Positions 34,801 through 41,325 of a stretch of DNA of 64,000 nt are shown one piece after another. Origin of the DNA: Thermocatellispora tengchongensis (GTDB taxonomy: Bacteria; Actinomycetota; Actinomycetes; Streptosporangiales; Streptosporangiaceae); assembly GCF_014202315.1 (NCBI RefSeq), contig NZ_JACHGN010000027.1:106581-170580 (forward strand), read 5' to 3'. The first letter of the stretch is position 1; each line of letters begins with the position of its first letter. The notes under the pieces are model-generated. The model was not told the origin of the DNA and did no database searches. It was given only the letters and a program-made list of their open reading frames with translations. Made by a program: the position numbers and the translations under genes.

Positions 34801-35474
34801 AGCTTGCCGTCGGTCAGCGCCCGCGCCAGCGCCTCGTACGCCGCCGCCAGCGTCGGCGACTCCTCCAGCGGCGCGGTGCCGTCGTAGTAGGTGTAGGCGG
34901 GCCAGAACGGGATCTCCATGTCCGACCAGAGCACGTCGTCGCCCGAGTAGGGCCGGAAGGCCGCCCGCACCGCCTCCCGCGCCCGCGCCAGCGCCCCCGG
35001 CTCCTCCAGCGCCACCTGCATCGCCAGCGGCCGGATGCGCGTCTCGCGCCCGGCCAGCGCGCCCACCAGGGCGGCCTGCTCGGCGGCCTCGGCGATGCCC
35101 TCCATCGACGGGCGGAAGCACAGCACCACCTGGTCGGCGCCCACGGCGGTCCGGCGCAGGGTCTCCTCGTCGCGGCTCGGCACGTCCACCAGCACGTAGT
35201 CGTAGCCGGCGCCGGGCGCGGGCGGGGGCGCGGCGGGGCCGTAGAAGTCGATCCAGTGACCGGCGGGGGAGCGCAGCCGCAGCGGCACGCTCTCGTCGCC
35301 GCCCTCGGGCGGCAGCCGGCGGCGCAGGCAGCGGCGCAGGTCGGAGGGGTCGCGCCCGGGATCGACCACGGCCACCCGCATGCCGCCCCCGGCCAGCAGC
35401 AGCGCGAGCTGCGCCGTGGTCACGGTGCGGCCGAGACCCTCGCGCACCGCGTAGAACACGACCACACGTGCCAC
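31887..35474 (-). CDS. FxsT-like protein: P-loop, TIR-like and NB-ARC domains with TPR repeats
   Basis: 1195 residues, start GTG 35474 with GAGGAGGAG six bases upstream; an ATG at 35498 is possible but lacks this site. Domain order: (1) a ParA-like N-terminal domain (VVVFYAVREGLGRTVTTAQL), where the expected KGGTGRT has degenerated to REGLGRT; (2) a short TIR-like fragment (RVVVRYEPDGRVWAEWLAEW, about 230-250); (3) an NB-ARC-type STAND ATPase with an intact Walker A (LDGEAGRGKSELAAEYA, about 394-410), Walker B (WLLVYDNADD) and a GxP-like motif (VGRLPFAVELAGSW); (4) about 400 residues of tetratricopeptide helices (MRTQLANIYRSLGRNREAAA, TLTNLMASAALCGDAEEALS). This is the layout of FxsT, the TPR protein of FxSxx-COOH systems, and its position beside a radical SAM/SPASM gene and a leader-like peptide supports that. 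It is usually thought to sense or scaffold; no activity is proven. Confidence 0.85.
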   Translation of the reverse strand: MARVVVFYAVREGLGRTVTTAQLALLLAGGGMRVAVVDPGRDPSDLRRCLRRRLPPEGGDESVPLRLRSPAGHWIDFYGPAAPPPAPGAGYDYVLVDVPSRDEETLRRTAVGADQVVLCFRPSMEGIAEAAEQAALVGALAGRETRIRPLAMQVALEEPGALARAREAVRAAFRPYSGDDVLWSDMEIPFWPAYTYYDGTAPLEESPTLAAAYEALARALTDGKLTALSRVVVRYEPDGRVWAEWLAEWLNTCGLAAPLYPMAAAGDVRPTRDTAVADVRGARAEDDDDPALRWSRGGPYRRAPRTREARLRVHRWNAETEELELGARTEATLDVDLARRFGTRLPEYEVRFRFPGHPPVHNLPPPLRSFVGRERSLMELRDRFGTGTGRRVVVLDGEAGRGKSELAAEYARRFGGAYDVVWWVPAHGAEAARRSLRDLADRLGLRTGGDAARAALGHLSGGREGWLLVYDNADDPAALDGLLPGAGGGHVLVTTRSAPWPQEHERCEVAEFTEDEAVELLLRHMDPLGALPPAMRPALASAAALVGRLPFAVELAGSWLRAEHGRRRAVNDAAAEAASAAVAAFESRFREELVRLSRLRPHPELSPAGRAVVAMALAAAEEDARDDPAAGDPGGNLTRWYLEACALLSEEGVGVRLLRAPQTRAAAREGVRADAAAGVDPAHAPAGGGLAHPLVVDAVLTRLTRHALVRADFERESVRMHRFTRELVRARLPDMAARKEALAEALAAYAPDTLPGNERVYAELRPHVVPLDAHLSPHPAVHAWLVNHVRFLWLRDDRESWEAGEALARRAIEQWTAARGGGLPDVHVPGMRTQLANIYRSLGRNREAAAQSEPAVVEQRLLDGSRAPVSLTVAAGYAADLRLQGRYAASYAEDHAIWSNLSRLLGDRHPLTSGTLTNLMASAALCGDAEEALSLAERQFARLRAMYGDDHPDLWMCACRIARYQRDLGRYRAAQARLTEALEHLGQSPGPAEIRLRAQTGLAIVARHTRDTASALRRDTDTYEEYLKIYGDAHVGTLACAMSLAADLHAAGKRADAVERAEATHARLIARGYGMPYVMACQVNLAVYARAAGELDRARQLGEEAVRLLRAALSPWHPLTLAAMANHAGTLVRLGHLESAAELEREAADGFAARLPADHPSVRTVLANLADTEARRRGERPSAPREDIDVELPGH

Positions 35475-35523
35475 ACGAGCCTCCTCCTCGCGCCCCATCG
35501 CGGGACCGCGGGTCCTCCGGCCG

Positions 35524-35799
35524 TCAGGTCTCGTCGAGCGGGCTCGGAGATCCCTGGCTGAAATCGGTGTTGTAGACGTCGGAAATACCGGCGTTCTCAC
35601 GGTAGATCCGCCGCAGGGACTCGGCCAGCACCGACGGCGGCATGGCGGCGATCCTCTCGATGTCGAGCCCGGTCAGATCGACGAGGTCGGAGCGGACGAC
35701 CGGCGCCCCGGCCGGGCGCTCGCCGGGCGGGCCGTCGCCCCGTGCGGCGCGTTCTGCGCGCGGGGCGGCGTCGGCGGAGCTACTGTCGGATATCCCCAT
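35524..35799 (-). CDS. FxsA-like RiPP precursor peptide with non-FxSxx C-terminus
   Basis: 91 residues. The N-terminal about 35 residues are charged and disordered (Asp/Ala/Pro/Gly-rich). Residues about 36-66 form the leader-like helix (SDLVDLTGLDIERIAAMPPS, then VLAESLRRIYREN). This fits FxsA-type leaders, which contain 'DLxGLxLERLA...LAxALRRLL'. FxsA peptides end in Phe-x-Ser-x-x. Here the end is ISDVYNTDFSQGSPSPLDET, so the FxSxx terminus is absent and the aromatic residues that could form a cyclophane are Tyr (VYNT) and Phe (DFSQ). It is the first gene of the minus-strand operon, 49 nt before the FxsT-like gene and divergent from the maturase gene. That position and the leader support a precursor role; the modified residues are not known. 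Confidence 0.7.
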   Translation of the reverse strand: MGISDSSSADAAPRAERAARGDGPPGERPAGAPVVRSDLVDLTGLDIERIAAMPPSVLAESLRRIYRENAGISDVYNTDFSQGSPSPLDET

Positions 35800-35800
35800 C

Positions 35801-35823
35801 GCTCCCCGAGTCTATGGGGGAGC
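35801..35823. promoter_or_regulatory. Inverted repeat in the leader of the precursor gene
   Basis: GCTCCCC (35801-35807) and GGGGAGC (35817-35823) are perfect inverted arms around a 9-nt loop. The repeat starts one base before the ATG of the precursor gene (35799, minus strand), so it covers its ribosome-binding region (GGGGAGC). It could be an operator or a translation-blocking RNA hairpin that controls precursor dosage. Confidence 0.45.
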
Positions 35824-35851
35824 GGCGCGGCATGGCGGCGCGCCGGGGACG

Positions 35852-35880
35852 TTGACGGGGATTCCCATCCGTGATCTATA
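35852..35880 (+). promoter_or_regulatory. Consensus-like housekeeping promoter of the maturase operon
   Basis: TTGACG (35852-35857), a 17-nt spacer and TCTATA (35875-35880, next bases TG) match the major sigma factor pattern better than almost any other site in the window. Transcription should start near 35887. This gives a leader of about 30 nt carrying AAGGGA before GTG 35917, which favours that start for the radical SAM gene over GTG 35890, which would be nearly leaderless. Confidence 0.6.
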
Positions 35881-35916
35881 TGAGGGTGCGTGCGATCGGT
35901 GAAGGGACGAGGAGCC

Positions 35917-37110
35917 GTGCCGGGCGTCGAGGAGGATCGGCCCGCGCCCAGCGGTGAACCCCTGGGGCCAGGGCCGTTCCGGGTGTTCGTCCTGAAGATC
36001 CACGGCAGGTGCGACCTGTCGTGCGACTACTGCTACGTCTACCGGGGAGCCGACCGGCGGTGGGCGCGGCGGCCGGTCGTCATGCCCCGCCAGGTCGCCG
36101 AGCGGGCCGCGGCGCGCATCGCCGAGCACGTGCGCCGGCACGCCCTGCCCGCGGTGCGGGTGGTGCTGCACGGCGGCGAGCCGCTGCTGTGCCGGCCCGA
36201 GCAGATCGAGCACGTCGTACGCCGGGTGCGCGCCGAGGTGGGCGGCGACGCGCGGGTCCGCGTCCAGATGCAGACCAACGGCGTACGGCTCGGCGAGGTC
36301 TACCTGCGCCTGCTGGACCGGCTGGACGTGCACGTCGGGGTCAGCCTCGACGGCGGCCCGTCCGCGCACGACCGGCACCGCCGCACCGCCTCCGGCCGGG
36401 GCAGCCACGAGGCCGTGGCGGCCTCCCTGGCCCGGCTGCGCGCCGAGCCCTACCGTCACCTGTACGACGGCCTGCTGTGCGTGGTGGACCTGGACAACGA
36501 CCCCGTGGCGACCTACGAGGCGCTGCTGGAGCACGAGCCCCCGGCCGTGGACTTCCTGCTGCCGCACGCCACCTGGACCACGCCGCCGCCCGGCCGCGCC
36601 GCCCCCGGCGCCACCCCGTACGCCGACTGGCTGGGCGCCGTGTTCCGCCGCTGGTACGGCGCCGAGCGCAAGGAGACCCGGGTCCGGTTCCTGGAGGAGA
36701 TCATCAACCTGCTCCTCGGCGGCACCTCCGCGCTCGGCACCCTCGGCCGGTCCGCGCAGTCGATCGCGGTCGTCGAGACCGACGGCGGCATCGAGCTGAG
36801 CGACCAGCTCAAGGTGGCCTTCGAGGGCGCGGGCGACACCGGGCTGAACGTGCTCACCGACCCCTTCGACGCGGTGTCCGCCCTCCCGCAGGCCGCGGTC
36901 CTGCACCCGGCCGCCGCCACCCTGTGCCCCACCTGCGCCGCCTGCGACCTCGTGCGCGTCTGCGGCGGCGGCGACCTCGCCCACCGCTACCGGCGCGGCG
37001 GCGGCTTCGCCAACCCCTCGGTGTACTGCCCCGACCTGTACGCCCTCATCGGCGAGATCCGCGACCGCCTGACCCGCGACGTGGCCGCCCTCCGCGCGGC
37101 CCCGGGATGA
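35917..37110 (+). CDS. Radical SAM/SPASM peptide maturase, FxsB-like
   Basis: 397 residues from GTG 35917 (AAGGGA nine bases upstream; GTG 35890 is an alternative). The radical SAM iron-sulfur loop is CDLSCDYCYVY, with Cys at residues 32, 36 and 39 in CxxxCxxC. The SAM-binding segment (VVLHGGEPLL) and QMQTNGVRL are present. The C-terminal SPASM region has Cys in LCPTCAACDLVRVCGGG and a last Cys in SVYCPDL, enough for auxiliary clusters. These features match the SPASM proteins of the FxsB group, which link an aromatic side chain to the beta-carbon of a residue two positions later (three-residue cyclophane). The adjacent precursor and the following HExxH gene fit that pathway. The target residue pair is not determined. 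Confidence 0.9.
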   Translation: MPGVEEDRPAPSGEPLGPGPFRVFVLKIHGRCDLSCDYCYVYRGADRRWARRPVVMPRQVAERAAARIAEHVRRHALPAVRVVLHGGEPLLCRPEQIEHVVRRVRAEVGGDARVRVQMQTNGVRLGEVYLRLLDRLDVHVGVSLDGGPSAHDRHRRTASGRGSHEAVAASLARLRAEPYRHLYDGLLCVVDLDNDPVATYEALLEHEPPAVDFLLPHATWTTPPPGRAAPGATPYADWLGAVFRRWYGAERKETRVRFLEEIINLLLGGTSALGTLGRSAQSIAVVETDGGIELSDQLKVAFEGAGDTGLNVLTDPFDAVSALPQAAVLHPAAATLCPTCAACDLVRVCGGGDLAHRYRRGGGFANPSVYCPDLYALIGEIRDRLTRDVAALRAAPG

Positions 37111-37125
37111 CCGGCCCGCCGGCGC

Positions 37126-38532
37126 ATGATCCCGCCCCGCCACGCCCTCCCGGCCCCGCTGCTGACCGCGCTGTCCCACGGCGGAGGCGGCGCCGAGGCG
37201 GCCTCGCACCTGGCCGCCGCCGAGCACAGCAAGCACCTCCTGCTGCTGGCCGGCGCCCTGCACGCCTCTGGCGGCGGCGCCGGCACGCCCCCGGCCGAGG
37301 CCCTGCGGGTGCTGGCCGAGGCCGAGCGCGCGGATCGGGAGGCCGTGCGCGAGGTGATCACCTACCCGGCGACGGGCGCGTGGGCCGCCGCCACGATCAT
37401 GCGCGGGCGCGGCGCCCCCGACGCCGTACGGGCGGGCTTCCCGGCCTGCGTGGCCGCCGCCGCGGCGCTGCGCACCGGCACGCGCGCCACGCTGCTCCTG
37501 CCCGCCGCCCGCGGCCCCACGGCGGCCCCCGGCACGCTCGCGACCGTGCGGCTGCCCTCCCTCGGCCGGGCCGTGTTCGGGGTGCCGTGCGAGACCGTGC
37601 TGTTCCGCTCCGGCCCGGGCGGCGGCGAGCTGATCGCCGACGGCCTCCGCCTGCCGATCGCCCCGGACGCGGGCCCGGCCGGGGCGGGCCCGGCCCGCTG
37701 GGAGGCGATCCGGCGCATGGACCTGGCCCCCGACACGGCCGGCTTCCCGGTGGCCCTGGACGACGTCGGCGGCTACGCGCTCCCGGGCGCCCCCGCCCCC
37801 GCCGGCCGTCTCGGCGCCGCCGCGGCCCGCCACTGGGAGGAACGCCTGCGCGCGGGCTGGCGCCTCCTGACCCGCGAGCACCCGGGACCCGCCGCCGAGA
37901 TCCGCTCGATCCTGAAAGCGGTCGTCCCCCTCACCGGCCCCGGGGAGCGGCCGCCCGGCGGCTCTGTGCCCGGCTCAGGGGCGGCGGGGGAGCGGTGGCC
38001 GGCCGGCGCCAGTGCGACCGCGCGGGCGGCGTTCGGGGCGATGGGGCTGAGCCCGCCCGGCGACGCGGTCGCCACCGCCGTGGCGCTGGTGCACGAGGCG
38101 CAGCACGCCAAACTGGCGGCGCTCATGGACCTGTACGAGCTGACCGTCCCCGGCGGCGACGGCGGCCCGCTGCTGTACGCGCCCTGGCGGATCGACCCGC
38201 GCCCGCCCGCCGCCGTGCTGCACGGCTGCTACGCCCACCTCGGCGTCGCCGCCTTCTGGCGGGTGCACCGGCACACCGAGCCCGATCCCGGCGCGTCGCT
38301 GCGCGCCCACGCCGAATACGCGCACTGGCGCGAGGCCACCCGCCGCGCCGCCCGCACCCTGCTCGCCGGCGACCGGCTCACCCCCATGGGCCGCCGGTTC
38401 GCCACCGGCATCCTCCGGGCCGCCGAGGCCATGTCCGCCGACCCGGTCCCCGCCCCCGCCGCCGCCCTGGCCCGTGCCGCCGCCGCCCGCCACCGCGCCC
38501 GCTGGCTTCACCGCAACCACACCCAGACCTGA
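37126..38532 (+). CDS. HExxH-motif peptide modification enzyme (aKG-HExxH type)
   Basis: 468 residues, starting 15 nt after the maturase stop, so they are cotranscribed. The motif VHEAQHAKLAAL gives H323-E324-xx-H327, followed by HGCYAHLG with His366 and His371 as possible third ligands. Similar HExxH domains are fused to, or encoded beside, FxsB enzymes and have been grouped as alpha-ketoglutarate-dependent peptide beta-hydroxylases that act on residues such as Asp, Asn or His of RiPPs. The precursor's core has Asp and Asn next to Tyr and Phe, fitting targets. The first 280 residues contain Ala/Gly-rich stretches and no other motif I can identify. The protein has no signal peptide, so it acts in the cytosol before export. 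Confidence 0.8.
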   Translation: MIPPRHALPAPLLTALSHGGGGAEAASHLAAAEHSKHLLLLAGALHASGGGAGTPPAEALRVLAEAERADREAVREVITYPATGAWAAATIMRGRGAPDAVRAGFPACVAAAAALRTGTRATLLLPAARGPTAAPGTLATVRLPSLGRAVFGVPCETVLFRSGPGGGELIADGLRLPIAPDAGPAGAGPARWEAIRRMDLAPDTAGFPVALDDVGGYALPGAPAPAGRLGAAAARHWEERLRAGWRLLTREHPGPAAEIRSILKAVVPLTGPGERPPGGSVPGSGAAGERWPAGASATARAAFGAMGLSPPGDAVATAVALVHEAQHAKLAALMDLYELTVPGGDGGPLLYAPWRIDPRPPAAVLHGCYAHLGVAAFWRVHRHTEPDPGASLRAHAEYAHWREATRRAARTLLAGDRLTPMGRRFATGILRAAEAMSADPVPAPAAALARAAAARHRARWLHRNHTQT

Positions 38533-38549
38533 AGAAGGTGGGAGCCGAG

Positions 38550-38579
38550 CACCCATGCGGGGTGTGCTCCGCACGGGTG
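38550..38579 (+). terminator. Hairpin after the HExxH gene
   Basis: CACCCATGCGG (38550-38560) pairs with CCGCACGGGTG (38569-38579) with one mismatch around an 8-nt loop, 18 nt after the stop of the HExxH gene. It is a likely end of the maturase operon, which faces the convergent 84-residue protein gene. Confidence 0.5.
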
Positions 38580-38652
38580 GGCGCGATCCGCATCCCACGG
38601 CCCTGCACGGCCCTCATTCCCCCGCGCGCCCCGCACCGGGCCGGGTGGGGGG

Positions 38653-38907
38653 TCAGTGGCGGCGGCGGGGGTAGATCGCCTGGACGGTGGCCAGCGCCCA
38701 GCGCATGCGGCCGGCCGCGAGGTCGGGGTAGTCCCCGTAGCAGGCGGCTACCTGGGCCGCGCAGCCGCGCGTGCCCCCGTGGGCGCGCACGGACGTCCTG
38801 ATGGCGGCGGTGGCCTCCTCCCGGCTCGGCCGGGTCGTCGCCGACAGCGAGCCGGCGAAGAGGGCTTCGGCGCGTGCCGCGGTGAGAATTCCGGCTGTGC
38901 CTGCCAT
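38653..38907 (-). CDS. Small conserved actinobacterial protein, 84 residues
   Basis: The ATG at 38907 has GGGGAG six bases upstream on the minus strand. The product begins GTAGILTAARAEALFAGS and contains the conserved block VRAHGGTRGCAAQVAACYGD followed by RMRWALATVQAIYP. I recall proteins with 'HGGTRGCAxxVAxxYGxYPExAxxRMRWA' as frequent unnamed small proteins of actinomycetes. No signal peptide and no membrane helix; the two Cys are six residues apart (GCAAQVAAC). Function unknown. It lies between the RiPP operon and the zinc exporter and shares no operon with either. Confidence 0.6.
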   Translation of the reverse strand: MAGTAGILTAARAEALFAGSLSATTRPSREEATAAIRTSVRAHGGTRGCAAQVAACYGDYPDLAAGRMRWALATVQAIYPRRRH

Positions 38908-39067
38908 GATCTGCTCCCCGGTGATGGAACCCTGTGTCCGGAAGGCGGGATGCCGGAGTGGTGCCCGGCTCCGGCATCCGCTGCCAGAACGACTCTCTCC
39001 CGCAGGAGGGGTTCCGTCCGCGTACTTCGGCACGCGCCCGGTGTGTCGTCGTGCACGCCCCGCGGCG

Positions 39068-40153
39068 TCAGGGCCGGGGCGGCGCCTCGCCGGGACGGGC
39101 CGGGTTGCGGTGCGAGGGGCCGTGGGCGTCGCGGCAGTGGGCGCCGCGGTCGTCGCCGCCGATCGTGAGCAGCTCCGGAGGCGCGTGGTCCACCTGGAGC
39201 GTGGTGTGGTCGATCGCGTACTCCTCGTGCACCATGCGCTCGGCGGCCTGGCGTACGGCGTGGCAGTCGGCGCCCGGCGCGACCAGGATGTGCGCCGACA
39301 GCGCGGCGTATCCGGAGGTGACCTCCCAGATGTGCAGGTCGTGCACCTCGACCACGTCGTCGAGGGCGGCGGTGCGGCGGCCGATCTCGGCGGGGTTCAT
39401 GCCGACGGGGGCCGCCTCCATGAAGACCCGGGCCGCGGCCCGCACCAGGCCCCAGCCCGCCTTCAGCATCAGCGCGGCCACGACCAGCGCGGCGATGGCG
39501 TCGGCCCGGCCCCAGCCGGTCAGCCAGATGACGACGCCGGCGGCGGTGGTGGCGATGAAGGCGTACAGGTCGTTGAGGATGTGCTGGAAGGCGCCCTCGA
39601 CGTTCAGGCTGCCGCGGTCGGCCCGGTTGAGCAGCCAGGTGGCGCCCAGGTTGACCGCGATTCCGGCCAGGCCGGTGACGACGACGTACAGGCCCTCGAC
39701 CTCGGGCGGGGCGATCAGGCGGCGGATGCCCTCGTACACGAAGTACGCGGCGAGCAGCAGCAGCGTGATGCCGTTGACCTGGGCCGAGATGATCTCGGCG
39801 CGTTTGAGCCCGTAGGTGAACCCGCCGCGCGGCGGCCGGGCGGCGATGCGCATCGCGACCAGCGCGAACACGATCGCGATGGCGTCGGTCAGCATGTGGC
39901 CCGCGTCGGAGATCAGGGCCAGCGACCGCGCGATGACGCCGACGACCACCTCCACGGCCATGAAGCCCACGATGAGCGCCAGCGCCCCGGCCAGGTAGCG
40001 CCGGTCGGCGTCCCGCGCCACGAGGTGCCCGTGCCCGTGGCCGTGCCCGTGGCCGTTGCCCTGGCCGTGCCGCTCATGCCCGTGCCGCTCATGCCCGTGC
40101 CGCCCGTGCCCGGCGCCGGGACCGGCGGCCGGGGTGGGCGTGCGCTCACCCAT
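39068..40153 (-). CDS. CDF-family metal cation efflux protein (CzcD/ZitB-like)
   Basis: 361 residues. The N-terminus is an extended His-rich segment (HGRHGHERHGHERHG followed by GHGHGHGHGH), a likely metal-sensing or -donating tail. Six membrane helices follow. Helix 2 contains SLALISDAGHMLTDAIAI and helix 5 contains HILNDLYAFIATT, with the His/Asp pair HxxxD that binds zinc in the transport site. The cytoplasmic C-terminal domain has HDLHIWEVTSGYAALSAHIL. The exporter uses proton antiport to remove Zn or related divalent metals. Its ATG overlaps the stop of the ArsR gene by 8 nt, so it is translated from the same message and is the likely target of that sensor. Confidence 0.9.
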   Translation of the reverse strand: MGERTPTPAAGPGAGHGRHGHERHGHERHGQGNGHGHGHGHGHLVARDADRRYLAGALALIVGFMAVEVVVGVIARSLALISDAGHMLTDAIAIVFALVAMRIAARPPRGGFTYGLKRAEIISAQVNGITLLLLAAYFVYEGIRRLIAPPEVEGLYVVVTGLAGIAVNLGATWLLNRADRGSLNVEGAFQHILNDLYAFIATTAAGVVIWLTGWGRADAIAALVVAALMLKAGWGLVRAAARVFMEAAPVGMNPAEIGRRTAALDDVVEVHDLHIWEVTSGYAALSAHILVAPGADCHAVRQAAERMVHEEYAIDHTTLQVDHAPPELLTIGGDDRGAHCRDAHGPSHRNPARPGEAPPRP

Positions 40154-40529
40154 CGCCGCCGCCGTCCTCTTCGTGGCGCATGTGCGTGATGGCCAGGTCG
40201 AAGAGCATCCGCACGTGGGAGTCGGCGAGCCGGTAGTACGCCATGCGCCCCGACCTGCGCACCTTCACCACGTGGTGCATGCGCAGCAGGCGCAGCGCGT
40301 GGGAGGCGGCCGACATGCTCTGCCCGGTCGCCGCCGCGAGGTCGCACACGCACATCTCGCCGCCCTCCAGCAGCGCGGCCATCATGCGCAGCCGTCCGGG
40401 GTCGGCGAGCAGCGCGAAGACCTGGGCGAGGTTCTGCACGGTCTCCTCGCCGGGCATGGCCTGCCTGACCGAGGACACCCGCGCGGCGTCCACCACGGGC
40501 GTCGCGCAGGCATCGGGGTTCAGGGCCAC
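40146..40529 (-). CDS. ArsR/SmtB-family metal-responsive repressor (CzrA-like)
   Basis: 127 residues from GTG 40529. I chose this start because AAGGAG (40547-40542, minus strand) lies inside the alternative GTG 40550 reading and precedes 40529 by 12 nt. The winged helix-turn-helix is VCDLAAATGQSMSAASHALR, with HVVKVRRSGRMAYYRLA as the wing. Helix 5 carries the zinc/cobalt ligand set Asp-x-His and His-x-x-His (ADSHVRMLFDLAITHMRHEE), the same pattern and spacing as CzrA. A second possible thiol site is MCVCDL. The protein should dissociate from DNA on Zn binding and allow expression of the downstream exporter. Both genes share one promoter. Confidence 0.88.
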   Translation of the reverse strand: MALNPDACATPVVDAARVSSVRQAMPGEETVQNLAQVFALLADPGRLRMMAALLEGGEMCVCDLAAATGQSMSAASHALRLLRMHHVVKVRRSGRMAYYRLADSHVRMLFDLAITHMRHEEDGGGDG

Positions 40530-40534
40530 GACAT

Positions 40535-40558
40535 TTGAACGCTCCTTCACATGTTCAA
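40535..40558. promoter_or_regulatory. Candidate ArsR operator
   Basis: TTGAAC (40535-40540) and GTTCAA (40553-40558) are perfect inverted arms with a 12-nt spacer that contains the ribosome binding site of the ArsR gene. SmtB/CzrA operators have TGAA...TTCA arms with comparable spacing. Autorepression by the adjacent ArsR protein is therefore plausible. Confidence 0.45.
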
Positions 40559-40586
40559 GGATAGGTAAGCCTTGCCTGTCTGTCGA
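40558..40586 (-). promoter_or_regulatory. Promoter of the ArsR-CDF operon with a DtxR/IdeR-like box
   Basis: On the minus strand TCGACA (40586-40581), a 17-nt spacer and TATCCT (40563-40558) form a good promoter. Its spacer overlaps ATAGGTAAGCCTTGCCTGT (40561-40579, plus strand), which agrees with the IdeR/DtxR consensus (TWAGGTWAGSCTWACCTWA) at most positions. A DtxR-family repressor could therefore also act here. Confidence 0.4.
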
Positions 40587-40639
40587 GAGTGTCGTTCTGA
40601 ACCCTGATTACCGGGTTTTGTCAAACAACATTCGGACGC

Positions 40640-40665
40640 GTGTGGATTCATTTATGATCCAACAC
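40640..40665 (+). promoter_or_regulatory. Inverted repeat over the promoter of the flavohaemoglobin operon
   Basis: GTGTGGAT (40640-40647) and ATCCAACAC (40657-40665) are near-perfect arms with one bulged base and a 9-nt centre. The centre contains a -10-like TATGAT (40653-40658). The site is 75 nt upstream of the PPOX-like gene. A redox or nitric-oxide responsive repressor is a plausible ligand. Confidence 0.45.
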
Positions 40666-40740
40666 TTATGTGGCCCGGTGACGGTAGGGCGTGGATCTGA
40701 TGCGGGGCGTGATGGCGCGCCGTGGGGGTGAGCGAGACTG

Positions 40741-41325
40741 ATGGATGCCGGCAACCTGCCCGGATCGCATGGGGAGCACGTGCTCCAGTCGCTGTTCGGC
40801 ACGAGGGCGCGGGCCGAGGCGTTCTACGGCCGGCAGATGTCCGATCGGCTCACGCCCCGGATGCGCGAGTTCGTGGCCCGGCAGGAGATGGCCTTCGTCG
40901 GCACCGCCGACGCCGCCGGGAACTGCGACACGACGTTCCGGGCCGGGCCGCCCGGGTTCGTGCGGAGCATCGACGACGCCACGCTGGTCTACCCGGAGTA
41001 CCGGGGCAACGGCGTGCTCGCCAGCCTCGGCAACATCCTGGAGAACCCGCACATCAGCCTGCTGTTCATCGACTTCTTCGAGGACCTGGTCGGGCTGCAC
41101 GTGAACGGGCGGGCCAGGATCACCACCGCCCTGGACGCCGAGCGCCGCTACGGCCTGCGCGAGGAGCGGGTCGAGCGGTGGGTGGAGGTGGACGTCGAGG
41201 AGGCGTACATCCACTGCTCCAAGCACATCCCCAGGCTGGCCAGGAAGGAGCGTGCGGACGGGCCGCGGCCGGCCGCCGGCGACTACTACGGCGTGGGCGA
41301 GGGGCGGCCGGTCGGGACCTCATGA
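40741..41325 (+). CDS. Pyridoxamine 5'-phosphate oxidase-family FMN-binding protein
   Basis: 194 residues. The split-barrel FMN-binding fold of the pyridoxamine 5'-phosphate oxidase family is suggested by EFVARQEMAFVGTADAAG (first strands, about residues 43-60) and by RAGPPGFVRSIDDATLVYPE and GNILENPHISLLFIDFF. The last is the segment that lies over the flavin. The C-terminus VDVEEAYIHCSKHIPRL is common in the subgroup of PPOX-like proteins paired with globins or heme oxygenases. The substrate is unknown. The ATG at 41322 of the flavohaemoglobin overlaps this gene's stop, so the two are coupled, and a role in nitric oxide or heme handling is likely. Confidence 0.8.
   Translation: MDAGNLPGSHGEHVLQSLFGTRARAEAFYGRQMSDRLTPRMREFVARQEMAFVGTADAAGNCDTTFRAGPPGFVRSIDDATLVYPEYRGNGVLASLGNILENPHISLLFIDFFEDLVGLHVNGRARITTALDAERRYGLREERVERWVEVDVEEAYIHCSKHIPRLARKERADGPRPAAGDYYGVGEGRPVGTS

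Noticed and set aside
35524..35560. Precursor counted as a standard FxSxx-COOH peptide
   Set aside because: The only F-S pair is internal (DFSQGS) and eleven residues follow the FSQ segment, so it is reported as a variant core.
31872..35561. A 1229-codon plus-strand ORF opposite the FxsT-like gene
   Set aside because: Antisense shadow of a GC3-biased gene; repeated Arg/His/Gln composition without motifs.
40618..40658. TTGTCA ... TATGAT as a promoter of the PPOX-like gene
   Set aside because: The spacer is 29 nt, too long for a sigma-70 type promoter; only the -10 element is kept.
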